From Opeltia flavorubescens (taxonomy: Eukaryota > Ascomycota > Lecanoromycetes > Teloschistales > Teloschistaceae), in contig KE546966.1 of the NCBI GenBank assembly GCA_000442125.1, forward strand, positions 1,413,471 to 1,477,470: DNA of 64,000 nt. Direction: 5' to 3'. Every line of letters begins with the position of its first letter. Position 1 is the first letter of the stretch. The notes beneath the pieces are model-generated. The model was not told the origin of the DNA. It was given only the letters and a program-made list of their open reading frames with translations, and ran no database searches. Of the stretch, positions 11,801 through 24,557 are shown piece after piece. The translations under genes and the position numbers were made by a program.

Positions 11801-12826
11801 TGCTGTATCCCACACAGGTGATACAGTTGGGGCGATCCGTTTACCACGCCCATCGGTGATCGATAATCGCTCAATACCATCCATACCAAGGATGACTCTT
11901 TGGTGATCAAGAGGGTAACCCTCCAAAATCAAAGCCCAGACGCTGCCATGCATCGGTGGAAAGAAACCGGCCCAGTCGCCGGCACTTTCTTGGTGTTCTA
12001 GAAGCCACTCAATACACTTCCTCCTTGAGCGCTTTCGCAATGGGAAATTCTTCAAACCCCCCAAGAGGGCGAGAATTTTGTCCGCCAAGGTAAAGCCAAA
12101 CTGGATGGCATCTCGCTCTGATACCAAGCTTGATAATGACGGGGCGAACGGGACATTCTTATTGCGGGGATCAAGCCAGAGCTCATCCAGAAAGTCGTTA
12201 TCACGGTTCAACCCATTAGGCAAGCTATAAATTGGTTCATGATGACGGACTATCAGCACCGGGATCAAAGTACTCCGAGCCCATGATGAGAGCGTGTATA
12301 TATTAAGTGGCGATGAAGGCGGCATGAGTATCAACTCGGCTGGCATTTGGGGTATGGCAGCCCACGGAACCAAGCCAAAGGTTGCGAGGAAAAAACGGGT
12401 AAAGAACCGGACCTTAGCAACGCCTCCATTGCTTATCATGAAGTCCCTGGCTTTCAGCATCGCCGGATCTTCAGGTGGTACACCAAGTATCTTCAATGCT
12501 AGATAGGCCTCTGTGGTAGTCGATACATTGCCTGGGTGTTTCGGAGCAAGAGCCTCATCGCCGTTAGCTTTGTCTCCTATGTACATTATCCTACATACCC
12601 ATGAACCGTCTTCCTTCTGGTCCTGCAAAAGCCATCGCCGTAGTGCGTCTCCATCGCTAAGGTCAAAGCCTATGGCATACTTGAACATTACATACTCTGC
12701 AGTGAATGTCACGTCGGCTGAAACCTCAGCGACCCAATGACCATCTGGCTGCTGATGATCAAAAGAGAAGTTAACGGCATCTTGAAGTGACTTGCGAGCA
12801 TCATCTTGAAGCTCCATATATGCCAT
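8866..12826 (-). CDS. Fusion of squalene-hopene-type triterpene cyclase and sterol-glucosyltransferase-like domain (enfumafungin-synthase type)
   Basis: The core enzyme of the locus. Exons 12826-10200 and 10132-8866, with a 67-nt intron (GTATGT..CATAG), give 1297 aa. Residues about 1-690 are a class II triterpene cyclase: several QW-type repeats (for example NADGGWGEDLLSY, CPNGGFGAFDYDNN) and the protonating acid motif WYPDVDDTAVIV near residue 404, rather than the DCTAE of lanosterol-type cyclases. At about 695 a GT28/GT1 sterol-glucosyltransferase fold begins (GSSGDVQVFLNIAKTL; SVGGDPEEF), with VISFGSASV, the nucleotide-sugar motif FVHHGGAGHTSIGLRSG near 1036, and PFFLDQNFW. A C-terminal extension holds one hydrophobic helix (about 1195-1225). 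ATG 12826 is the first ATG after an upstream in-frame stop. The architecture matches EfuA of enfumafungin biosynthesis as I know it from the literature; product identity is inference. One ambiguous base lies at 9016. Confidence 0.92.
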
Positions 12827-14062
12827 AGTGTCTCTGGAATTTCGACGTGAATACAATCCGGACTGTCCAAGGCTGACAAGAGAAAGTCATTGAAAGGGCC
12901 CAGAGCTAGAGACCTTGAGAAGTCCAGCTAGCAGGCTGCCATACGGTGTCCAGAAATAGTAGTGTAGGATGTTCTGCTGATTTAGGCCTGGACGCTGGTT
13001 CTGCCGTGTAACCTTCAAGCTGGCTATGTAAACTTTACCTCCTTGCAAGATTGCAGACAGTACCTTCACCGATGGATTCTTAGACAATACGAAACATGGT
13101 CAAGTTCCCTGGGTGGTTTTCACCCTGGCCATAGAGTTGCCAATCCCACGACCCAAAAGGAACGCCGGCATGGCATGATCACCACTGGATTGCCGCTCTC
13201 GTCCGATTGGAATGAGCCTTTCGATCTTCCGCGTCTTGATGGACATGGAGCTCGTAAGGAATCGGAAAAGGAAGATTCCTCGCTGTCGCTTGCCTCACCC
13301 CACGGGATTGACTAAAGCAGACCCGCAGCAGCAGCGGCATCCTTTTCCTTGTCACATAGACCATGGTCGATCGGGCCTTCGAATGGTAGTTTGCTTCACA
13401 GAAGGACTCAAAAGTGGGTCGTCTATGTGCACGCGTCGCGAAATATATGTACTAAGCTGACTGTGGATACCTTCCGTCGCAAAGAAGTACTCCATGGGGA
13501 GCTTATAGAGGCACAGCAACATGCACGATTGACACCGGACGAAACTGTTGCAGGGAGGTTGTTTGGAGGGCCCAAATAAGGCTTAGGAGCTAATAAATTA
13601 GTGCGTTCGCCCCCAACCGAGCCACCCGTGCCAACGTCTTCTCTGACTTTAACTCGTTACGATTGGTAGAAGCTGCGGTGGGATTATTCTCCCTATGATG
13701 CCATATCAATCAATCTGCCAATCGCATGTTTCGTTCCCTCGCTGCTGACATGCATATTGACTCGCAGGGTTGTCAATTTCCCATGCTGTTCGATTACAAA
13801 CGAGATGGCGCGGTGCCATTCAATCCTCTTCCGCCATAAGGCTCAACCATCGTACATTAGGCTGCTACCTTTAAAGCGGTCTGTATTCAATACGCCTTAG
13901 GCTGTCCCATACCGCACGCATGTATGCAATACGTGAGCCGTGTCCGAAGGCGGTCGTCGTATCCATGACAGGCAGCATGAGGGTGAGGTCGAGGGCTTTA
14001 CCGACTTCCCACGTTTTGAAGTAACAACCACGCTCCTCGATATTGCTTCTAGTTCAGGCAGT
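12827..14062. promoter_or_regulatory. Shared divergent promoter region of the cyclase fusion and the third P450
   Basis: About 1.24 kb separates the start codons of two divergently transcribed pathway genes, so it should carry both promoters and suits co-regulation. I see no convincing gene in it. No binding site for a named regulator can be assigned by eye. Confidence 0.5.
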
Positions 14063-15894
14063 ATGTCGTTTCTCGGTATGGAGGTTCCAGGTCAAATCTG
14101 GGTGGCAGCAGTATTTGTCTTTCTCGTCTTGCAATTTCTCCTGAATCATCTACTGGATGATTCCGTCACGTACCCTGTATCCATACCTGTCGTCGGCACT
14201 CGCAAAGAATTATTCAGATCAGCCCGAGCATCGTTCCGGCAATTGACAAACGGTATCACGACTTTGACGACTGGATACAGCAAGGTAGCCCAACTTTGAG
14301 TACCTTCACGATATGTCGTACTATCACTGACACGATTCATGGCCAGTACTCCAAATGTGGACTGCCATTTCTCCTCCATGAACCTAGTTTCAAGAAAGAA
14401 GTGATGATACCACCAGAACAAATCAAATGGTTCTCCACGCAGTCCGATTCTGTACTATCGAGTACCGAAATCCGCAAGGAACGACATGCCGTAAGATATC
14501 TACATATCGGGGTTGAATTTGATACGACTGTGTTCTTCTTGGAAAGATTCATTGGCGAGACCCTCACTAAGAATCTAGACAAGCTTCAAAAACCTTTGGT
14601 AGAAGAGATATCTGAGAAAACTGATGAGATCTTTGGTGTAGACGAGCACCAGTGGAAGACCCTCAATGTTTACAACACCTTACAAGATATCATCTTGCCG
14701 GCCATGAGCCGGGTCTTTTTCGGGCTTCCATTAGGTCGTGATTCCAAATTCCTGAAATCGTTCAAACACTATGTTCTAGCTATGGGGGTTGGCACTATCG
14801 TCATTGGGCAATTACCTCGAATTTTCAAAGGCCTGTTGGTACCCTTGTTTAACGTACCGCTGCGGTTCTATAGAGCCAAAACAATGAAAACACTTGTTCC
14901 CATGGTCGAACGACAATTGATCGAGACTCAGAATGCTACAGCGAGTCTCCACGAGGAGAAGTACGACTTGATCTCGCAGTCAGCTAGAGTCTCCGCGAAG
15001 CTCAGTGCTATCCGGAACGTCGCTGACCCGAGCATGATTGCTGAGTGGATCCTCTTGTTGGTAATACTCGTCTTTGTCCTGCAATGGCTGAGAAGAAGGC
15101 TAATGTTCGTAGGGCTTTGCCGCTTTGTCTTCCACCATCATTCAGGCATCGAATCTCTTGCTTGATATCATATCCTCCTCCTCGGAAACTCAAGCCTTGG
15201 AGCTCATTCGCGAGGAAGCGGCAGCTCTCCTCCAGTGCGACGATGATTGGATAAACCCAGGTAATTTTCGGAAAATGATCCTTTGTGATTCTGCCATCCG
15301 TGAGACGGCACGATATCATCCAATCCTGATCAAGGGTCTTACGAAGGAGGTGGTACGCCCTGGTGGTTTAGATCTCCCGGATGGTACTCATATACCACGG
15401 GGTGGTTGGCTTGGTGTGCCCGTTCTCGGTCTTCACCTTGACGAACGGTTCTATCCTAATCCCGAGAAGTATGATCCGTTTCGTAGTGTGAAGGCGAAAC
15501 GCGAGCGTGAGAACGCCCAGATAAAGGAGGACGGTGGAGGAGAACGGACAAAGGTGTCCTTCAATGACCTTGACGCTGGTCAACCAACATCGACTTATGT
15601 TGGGTTCGGATATGGAAGACACGCCTGGTAGGTGGTTTTCAAACTGCTTTCTTTTCGCGAGGAGACTTCCAATTCTAATGATATCGTAGCCCTGGACGGT
15701 GGTTTGCTGTCCAGTTGCTGAAAATATTACTCGCCCACATCACCCTAAATTACGAGATTGAAGCGACTGGGCCACAACCCAAAACTAAGGTAATAGGGGA
15801 TGCCGCCTTGCCGCCCACCTCAGCTACGATCAGAGTGCGCAGGAGAAAGCAAAAGGGCAATATGGCCAATGCCATTCTTACCGAGTGTAAATAA
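14063..15894 (+). CDS. Cytochrome P450 monooxygenase (ent-kaurene-oxidase-like fungal type), triterpenoid locus
   Basis: The third P450 of the locus, divergent from the cyclase fusion. Exons are 14063-14284, 14347-15060, 15113-15627 and 15690-15894 (introns of 62, 52 and 62 nt), giving 551 aa. A hydrophobic anchor (IWVAAVFVFLVLQFLL) starts near residue 12. Motifs: GYSKYSKCGLPFLL across the first junction, ExxR as AIRETARYHP, and the haem loop FGYGRHACPGRW, whose cysteine codon (about residue 484) is split by the last intron. It shares segment order and the YSKxG and GLPL(C/G)R signatures with the P450 at 1292, so the two are probably ancient paralogues that could perform successive oxidations. 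The start at 14063 is preferred because it places the anchor at the N-terminus; an upstream ATG in the same frame adds only unlikely residues. Confidence 0.9.
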
Positions 15895-16280
15895 TCTCTT
15901 CTTGCCCCTGACGTTGGTGCAGTCACACACACTTCCGTGCATGTTATCGTAGTAATAGAATCTATATAGATCGTAGTATCGACTTCTCGCATAGCACAAC
16001 GTAGTCTTAAAGCGTAATATTTAAACAGCTTGGGGTCTCTATACATACGACAACTGGAACAAGTTGCAGGAGAGCGTGCTACAAATGTCTGTATATCGAA
16101 TTTTCATAGCGCTGGCATTCTGCTGTCACGACTTAATTTCATATGCAGACAGGGGAACGGTAACCGACTTCCTTTGAATATTTTTTATTCAAATAATTGA
16201 ACCTGCACTCCGAAACATGGACTTCCCCACCCGACCACTCACCAAGCATAACATTCTATTTTCCACCATCCGCCTCAGCA
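15895..16280. other. Intergenic spacer
   Basis: About 390 bp between the third P450 and the DUF4267 gene, AT-rich near the end. No feature recognised. Confidence 0.4.
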
Positions 16281-16814
16281 ATGGACATCCTTAGCTACTT
16301 CCGACATCTTCTCCCTTTCCCTTCAAACCTGCTCCCGATCTTCTTAACCACAAGTTTCCTCTTAGCCCTCACAATGCTGATCGTCTCCATCCTCGCTCTC
16401 CACAACCCCACTCTCTTCGCCCAAAATTTCGGTCTGCCTCTACCTTCTTCCATATCTCCCAACGACGACAACAAGAACAATAAGAAAGGAAACCCACAAC
16501 GCAAGGACGCTATCGAGGACGAAAATATCACATCCAAAAGATTGGCCTCCCCACATGTCACCGACCCGGTCACGTGGCTCATCCCATTCGCCGCGCGAGA
16601 AATGGCGCTGTCTCTTTCAATGCTGGTGCTGCTCTATCTGAGGGAGTATAGAGCAGTGAGTGTGCTGGTTGCTGTCATTGGTACGGTGGTGGGGGCGGGC
16701 GATAGCCTAGCCACAATATGGTATGGTAGAGCAGGGAGTTGGATTCAGCATGCCTGGCCAAGCATAATGGTAGCGGCGCTAGGGATCGTAGGATGGACTG
16801 TTTGCAGAGAGTAA
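16281..16814 (+). CDS. DUF4267-like small integral membrane protein (177 aa)
   Basis: A single-exon membrane protein starting at ATG 16281, chosen because it places the first hydrophobic helix (LLPIFLTTSFLLALTMLIVSILAL) at the N-terminus. Four hydrophobic segments are visible. A polar Asn/Lys-rich loop (DDNKNNKKGN) follows the first helix. The pattern FAAREMALSLSMLVLLYLREYRA followed by GDSLATIWYG..HAWPS resembles the fungal DUF4267 family, small four-helix proteins of unknown function. It lies at the edge of the triterpenoid locus, on the same strand as the third P450. Membership in the pathway is unproven; such proteins are common elsewhere in fungal genomes. Confidence 0.7.
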   Translation: MDILSYFRHLLPFPSNLLPIFLTTSFLLALTMLIVSILALHNPTLFAQNFGLPLPSSISPNDDNKNNKKGNPQRKDAIEDENITSKRLASPHVTDPVTWLIPFAAREMALSLSMLVLLYLREYRAVSVLVAVIGTVVGAGDSLATIWYGRAGSWIQHAWPSIMVAALGIVGWTVCRE

Positions 16815-17606
16815 ATGACGGATGAACAATCTGAGGAGCAGGAGGTCCAAATAGACAAGAAAGCCGAAATGTTACAATGAGATTTACAACGAAAATATAG
16901 CGATTTGATAGTAAAGTACAAAATCAATTGACGGGACTCGAGAGTGCACGAGACTACTTACAGACGTGTCCTTGTTAAAGAAAACGTGGCCCGAAAGGAG
17001 ATTCATTAGCTCAAAGTAGCAGCCATCGTGTCGCTGCTGCCGTCGTTGTCCTCTGAGTACCGCGATAATTCCTGCCAGGTTGAAAGAGAAGAAGATTGAA
17101 GATGAAGAAGACCGAGAAACATGCTCCATGCATATGATTGTAGATTTCACAAATGCATGAGACTAATTGATGTTACTACGGACTGCACATATTGCTGAAC
17201 GGAGAGCCGAGGATGTACATCATTCCCGCGGGCGACGTACTAAGACTGGGAGTATTGGTAGAAGAATTATAGCTTTGAGGTCTTTTCGCTCATTTTTCAT
17301 TGTCTCCCTTGCCGGTATATCAGGATTTTCCAGCAACGAATCTTGGTATCTGTTGCAGGTATCGAGCATAGCCAAGCATAATCCAAGGCCGCGACCACGT
17401 CGTTGAGCTTGGGAGGGTTCTTGAATCAGTACCCTTTGCCCTGCGAATACTCGTTCTTCCTATTCTTCCTATCCTGATGGGCAATGTCGGGCACACCTTG
17501 GTAGGTGTTCCCTCTCATCAGCATGCCCTGACTGCCTGAGTGCTCTTGGTATTCTCCTCAATAACCTCTTTCATCACACGGTATTGTGTAATTCATCATC
17601 AGCAGA
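16815..17606. other. Intergenic spacer between convergent genes
   Basis: About 790 bp between the 3' ends of the DUF4267 gene and RVB1. Short open frames only, none with recognisable motifs. Confidence 0.4.
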
Positions 17607-19160
<1,554 letters not shown>

Positions 19161-19267
19161 GATGACAGAATCAAGTGTGAATTGAAGAGCATTCAGTAGA
19201 ATAAAATGGATTTTCTTGGTGAAAGCCTCGGTTCACTTTGCATGGGAATTAATGTTAAACCGTAAGA

Positions 19268-19320
19268 CGCGATTCCGTTTAATCGCGTTCGTCGATCGAC
19301 AGCTAGCGTAAGCGCTAGCT
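19268..19320. repeat. Three consecutive short palindromes upstream of RVB1
   Basis: Read directly: CGCGATT-6 nt-AATCGCG (19268-19287), the perfect 10-bp palindrome GTCGATCGAC (19291-19300), and AGCTAGCG-4 nt-CGCTAGCT (19301-19320). They lie 108-160 bp upstream of the RVB1 start codon. Either DNA-binding half-sites or hairpins in the 5' leader are possible; function is unknown. Confidence 0.6.
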
Positions 19321-20123
19321 TTTCAGGGACACATATGAGCACCCTTGGTCCCTAACGAAAGAAGTGAATGAGGTAAACCTGACACCACAGCAGCGATCGC
19401 TACACATACATTGCATTGGATACCTCGATTACATCAAAGATCCAGCCAAAACTCGAGGCTTTACTATTGGACAGGCTGTCGGAGCTACGTACGCAGCTTT
19501 TGTATAAGTTTCGTTGAAACCTCGCTGGACTTACGGTGTCCCGTTCGCCTCTATTCACTTTTTTGTTATTCTAGAACCTTAGACATCTGTTAGGAAGAAT
19601 ACAGTAGTACTATACTACTACCAGTCGCCGAAGTAACTTGACGGTTGAAGCTAATGACTTAGCACTCTGGATGCAGACCAAATTGATCATCTTCACCTTG
19701 ACTTCTCCTTAGGTACACCACGGATAGTTCTACCGCCCGCTAGTGTGCTCGAGAAAACTCAATGAGTCTGCACCTGTCAAGTAACGACCGGCCGGCACAA
19801 GCATAACGATCCCATAGCTTCACTCGCTGGTGAAAAAGAAACAATAGGGCCGAGGCAGCGATTGAGGAGATTATTCGCGGACAACGGAGCGAGAAGATGT
19901 CAAAAAGTTACCGAAATGAATACCAGAAACGACACTTGGTTATGGCGACGCTGCTCGGGTACTGACCCACACCTCGAGAAACTCATTTACAACAATTTTG
20001 TATCATAATTTGGGAATGTCATGCAGGAAATTAACACCGGGACTTAAGCTATGAGCAGTCAGAGCTACATTGTGCCTGATGTAAGTCACGATCTGGGCCC
20101 ATATCTTACATATCACCTCGCTA

Positions 20124-20156
20124 CCCCCCGCCCCCCGCCCCCCCCCACTTTTTTTT
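20124..20156. repeat. Low-complexity C tract followed by T8
   Basis: A run of cytosines broken by two single G (20124-20146), followed after two bases by a run of eight T. A homopolymer-rich tract in a spacer; exact length is likely unreliable in any assembly. Confidence 0.7.
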
Positions 20157-20448
20157 CCCCTTGAACCTAAAAATTCTAATGATTGACGCCGTACTGCTAT
20201 AAGATGTCCTGGATCCGAAAGGTATAATATGGCAAATGTTCCATAAATCTTCTTACGATGGGCGGTGAACCAAAGCCGCAATTGTATGTCTTCTATTCAT
20301 AATACAACGTTTTAACACATTCGCCCTATATTCGAATGGTGGAGCTGTTTCATCCTCGTCGGTCTACAGATATTGTTGGTGACACGAAGCTTGCTTGGAT
20401 CAGATGGACCTCAATTCCCAATCGCCTTTTCTCGGAAATTTCGGCAAG

Positions 20449-21763
20449 TCATGCATTTTCTGTATGATCCACATTAACTTTCCGAGTGACCAAGATGCGA
20501 CCCATAGGAATGTCGGAATCGTTCTCATTACAGAGGCTGTTGTTCTTGTTGATGCTGTCACCCGTCGTATTGCCTTGAAAAGAGCCAACAAACGATTCCT
20601 CATTGAGCTGGGAGAACTTGTGCCGCGGTCGTAAAGCTTCTTTGCGATAAACTGCCTCCACAGCGGTAGAGCTCTGCGGGCTTGGGTTGATTCTGCGTCC
20701 GACGAAAACACGCAAAAGCGGATAGATGACAGGCATGCACGCACAGCAAATGCCAACGCTCGCCTCGAGGGTGGATAGGATGGCAACCTCAATAAAATCC
20801 CACGTAGGATCCGTAACGCCTATGTGAGCGTTGAAGGTGACCCGGAGGATACTGATGATTGTAGTACTATCGCATTGTATCAATATTGCACACCCGCATG
20901 CAGGCTTGGGAACTCACAGCGCTGCGAGAAGAAAGACAGCAACGAGGCCGACCCTGCGCGTGCGTGAAAGTTGTAATTTCCAGACCAGAGGAATAGGCAA
21001 GGCAATTATAGCAGCGTCGGCGATTATGTTTGGTACGTTAGTACCGACGACAAAACTTTTGAGGTCGAAGCACCGCAATCCGGGAATCGTCTTGTCCCAC
21101 CCAGCTTCTATAGGTTTACATTGAAAAATGGTGACAAGAACGACGGCGATCCCCCAAGCCAGGACAAAAGCCATCATACCATAGCATAGGAGGCTGAACT
21201 TGCGGTTAATGCCGAAAAGGCGCAAGTACAGGCACAAGATGGAACATTTGATCAGCGTAATATCGGTGGCGTACCACAGCTCGCTCAAATACGTGTACTT
21301 GGAACAAGTCAGAATACGACTATTCGGAAGCTTCCACAATATCTCGCTGCCGACTGACCAGGAGGTAGGGTTCGATGTTGCTGGGCGGGATGGCCAATGT
21401 ATGCTTGCCCAACCCATGTGCGAGTGCTGTCAAATAAGTCAACGGCAAGGATTTGGTAAGGTTTTCCAGGAGTGCACCTTTGATGAGGAAAGTCAACTGA
21501 GCAATGATAAGAGCCTTGTATGCAGTATCAGTATCCGACGCGTTGAAGCTTGGAGGGTGTAGGAGAGGGCTCACTGAAGCAAGGAGTATAAGGTAGTCGT
21601 CCCACCCCAAATACGTGTGCTTGGTTTTCCGTGCTAATACACGGAGAGAGACCGCGACTTGAGGCAAGATGGCAAGTATAAGAAACAGAGGGAGCAACCG
21701 GTGCCCATGATCTTTACGCAGCTCTTCCGCACTTAGCATGGGCGTGGGCGATGATAACGACAT
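20449..21763 (-). CDS. Pth11/rhodopsin-domain seven-helix integral membrane protein
   Basis: A plasma-membrane protein of the large fungal rhodopsin-domain (Pth11-like without CFEM) family; some members act as G-protein-coupled receptors, most are uncharacterised. Exons 21763-21575, 21514-21359, 21297-20918 and 20866-20449 (introns of 60, 61 and 51 nt) give 380 aa. Family signatures: LGWDDYLILLAS in the first intracellular turn, AHGLGKHT, ITLIKCSILCLYLRLFG, a cysteine-containing loop FQCKPIEAGW, and NIIADAAIIALPIPLVWKL. About seven hydrophobic helices precede a polar Ser/Asn-rich tail. The first intron is a multiple of three without a stop, so retention would be tolerated. It is divergent from the O-methyltransferase gene. 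Confidence 0.85.
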
Positions 21764-22541
21764 ACCGATCCAGCGACTGTCCAAATAGACAGCAAATATG
21801 CTAGAGGCATTTAAGGAACCGAAAATCAAAAGACGACCGATACAAGTTTACCATCGACTTCGATGTCCGACTCGGAAAGTGAGTTGAGCAACAGCCAAAG
21901 AACTCTGCATCCTCTGTCGGCTGAAATCACCCAGGATTGCGCCATGTCGTGTTAGGTGTGCAGCGTAAGACAGTGGGTGACAAACAAGAAAGCAGGTAAG
22001 CGCTCTGTACCTGCAAGCTCAACCGAGATTGTGGGCACCACCCATACTCTATGTGCGAAATAGAAGGCCTGCAAGAAATCCTCCAGCCAGTCTATGCGTG
22101 CGGCAGTTTTATGGTGTCTCAGAAGGTCCTCGCAATCTACACCGGTGGCAGATAAAGGTAGTAGAGTTTCTTGTTAGGGTAAAGATCTGGTCTTCCGACA
22201 ACGAAATGCTTTCCAGATTCGGTTGTACATATGCACATGCAAGGAAGTGGGATCAATGAGGCTTGTCAAACTCCTCCCCGTCTCCCCGTCCCGTTCCCAT
22301 GAAAATCCCCGTCCGATTGTTTCCTATTTCTACTAGCTGCAGAAAGTGCTGGCATTTTTAATTCCTTCGAGTTATCTACGCCGCTCATATGAGGTGAATG
22401 ATACGACCCTCTCGCAGCATCCATTCAAAAGCACAGCTTGCGGCGTTCTTGCCAGAACAAAGCGAACCCTTTTCTTTTCTCGTCGCACAAGTCATATCCT
22501 ACCTCTCCGTTATCGTAACTTTCCCCTAAATAGGATCCAAT
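21764..22541. promoter_or_regulatory. Divergent promoter region, membrane protein and O-methyltransferase
   Basis: About 780 bp between two divergent start codons. It contains a pyrimidine-rich stretch with repeated CCCCGTC-like units at about 22271-22320, a common fungal promoter composition. No specific site assigned. Confidence 0.4.
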
Positions 22542-23947
22542 ATGCCGTCACTGACCTCAAGGGCCGAGGCTATTCTGGCACAGGCGAAAAAAATAGACGA
22601 CTACTTGGAGAGCAAGAATATCCCTTACCCATCTTTCGAAGAAGACACACTCGCCCAGCTGCCTGATGAATTACAGGATGACCGGTGGGCACTCGCCAAC
22701 TCCACCAATGAGTTGAAGAAGCTGGCCCGTGGAGCTGCGATGGGTACCATGGATACGGCTTTAAGTGTATGTCGTCTTTCGTTCAATCCTCTACTTTGAA
22801 CATCCCGAGCGCTGGCTCCTGCATTGAATGCGGGAACCAGTTTCATCTTCCGATCCACCAGCATGCTGCAAAGCTGACATTTGCCTCGTTTCTGCTGTGG
22901 TTCCTCTAGTGGTCAGATGCGCTTGGTCTTCGTGTGGTCTACCATTTCAAGCTGGCCAACGCAGTTCCTTTGGATGGTACCGCTTCCTATGCCGACATCT
23001 CTGCTATTTCAGGCCTCAAGGAAAGTTTTTGCAGGCGTTTTATCCGGTTAACTATGGGATTCAACATGTTTGACGAGGATCCGAACACGAAACATGTGTG
23101 TCACACTGCTTCTTCGCGACTTCTGGCCACTGATCAGGGTCTTTGTGATGCTGTCGGACTCGAGCTTGAAGATATTGGCCCTGCTTCATCCAAAATTATA
23201 GATGCTTGGGATAAGTACGGTCAAAATAGCAACGAGCCAAATCAGTCTGCATTCTCTTTATATAATGAGACTGACAAGACCGTATTCGGCGTGCTGGCAG
23301 ACCAACCCCAGCGCGGTCGCCGCTTCGGAAACGCAATGCGCTTCTTTACAAAGGATGATAGCTGGGATCTCCGTCACATGCTAAGCTCTTTCGACTGGGG
23401 CTCCATTGACAAGCCTGAAGCTGTCGTGGTCGACATTGGAGGTGGCAATGGCCAGATCAGCCAGTATCTCGCTCGCAACACCACTCATACCCGCTTTATC
23501 ATCCACGACTTGCCACATGTAGTGTCCGATGCACCGCAACAACTTCCAAAGGATCTTGTAGATCGAATTGACTTCGTCGTCCACGACTTTTTCACACCAC
23601 AAGTTATGGACCCGCCGCCTGTCGCTTTTCTCCTTCGCTTTATTTTACACAATTGGAGTGATAAATATGCAGCTGACATTCTAAGATGCCTCGTTCCTGC
23701 AATGCGAAAAAACTCCAAGGTGCTGATATACGAGTATGTCTTGGAGGACGGGCCAGTCACAGATCTGACAGCCCGCTTCGGCTTCCAGATGGACGGCATA
23801 ATGGCTACATTTTTCAATGCTCAAGAACGGACCGCGAAGGATTACGAGCTCCTGCTCACTGCGGCAGACAAACGTTACTTTGTAAACGCTGTCCGAAAAC
23901 CTAAGGGTAGCACTATGAGTATTGTAGAAGTGGGTTGGTCTGGCTGA
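22542..23947 (+). CDS. SAM-dependent O-methyltransferase (fungal natural-product type)
   Basis: A class I O-methyltransferase with an N-terminal winged-helix dimerisation domain, of the type that methylates phenols in fungal polyketide pathways. Exons 22542-22766 and 22910-23947 (a 143-nt intron, longer than its neighbours) give 420 aa. SAM-binding motif I is VVVDIGGGNGQIS, followed by the acidic-loop region FIIHDLPHVV. The catalytic-base region reads FILHNWSD (HxWxD-type histidine), and the C-terminus is the usual beta strand ending in GWSG. It lies 610 bp upstream of the non-reducing PKS on the same strand, so it most likely methylates that polyketide. Confidence 0.9.
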
Positions 23948-24557
23948 AAGTAGTCGCTTTTATGAAATGCACATTACACCTCTTGCCGGAGAGAGTGACT
24001 ACTTGATCTTGTCACCATGTCACGAAGGGTGTTCGAGTCATGCGCATCGATGTATCGATCACACGAGACCCACTAGTTGATAGCTGTCGATTAAGTGGAT
24101 ACGATTTTGTGGTTGTGCTGTTCTCTCTTAGGAGGGACCCAACGATGCCCGGGGTGAGGTCGCTGCCATCTCAACAATCGTTACCGTTCCTCAATCATAA
24201 ATCTTGACCAGCCAGATATCGTCACGTCTCAATGTTTACAAATTCAAACTTTCTTTTCGAGGTTCCATCAGCGACTCGTCTTCAAGCACTCACCGAAATC
24301 TCGGATTCCTGTTCAGATCCTTGTTGCAGCCTTGCCTGCATATGATGCTTCCTACGCCGTCAGAGTACATCTAAACTCAAAATCGAATGGCTCCTTGTCT
24401 GACCCATCACCAGGCCCCGCCACCTGCACGGTCTCTCTGCAGCAACTAGCGTAATGATCTCGCTGCAAAGTCGATTTGACACCATCACCTATACTAGGCA
24501 TTGTTATTCAGCTTCTCCAGCTCGAGCATCTCGGTCTGACCTGTCCAGCGCTTTGCC
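23948..24557. promoter_or_regulatory. Intergenic spacer and presumed PKS promoter
   Basis: About 610 bp between the O-methyltransferase and the PKS start codon. Pyrimidine-rich near the PKS. No discrete element recognised. Confidence 0.4.

Larger units (their letters stand above)
19161..20448. other. Intergenic region with RVB1 promoter and 3' flank of the membrane-protein gene
   Basis: About 1.3 kb. It contains three adjacent palindromes near 19268-19320 and a C-rich/T-rich tract at 20124-20156, both listed separately. No gene recognised. Confidence 0.5.
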
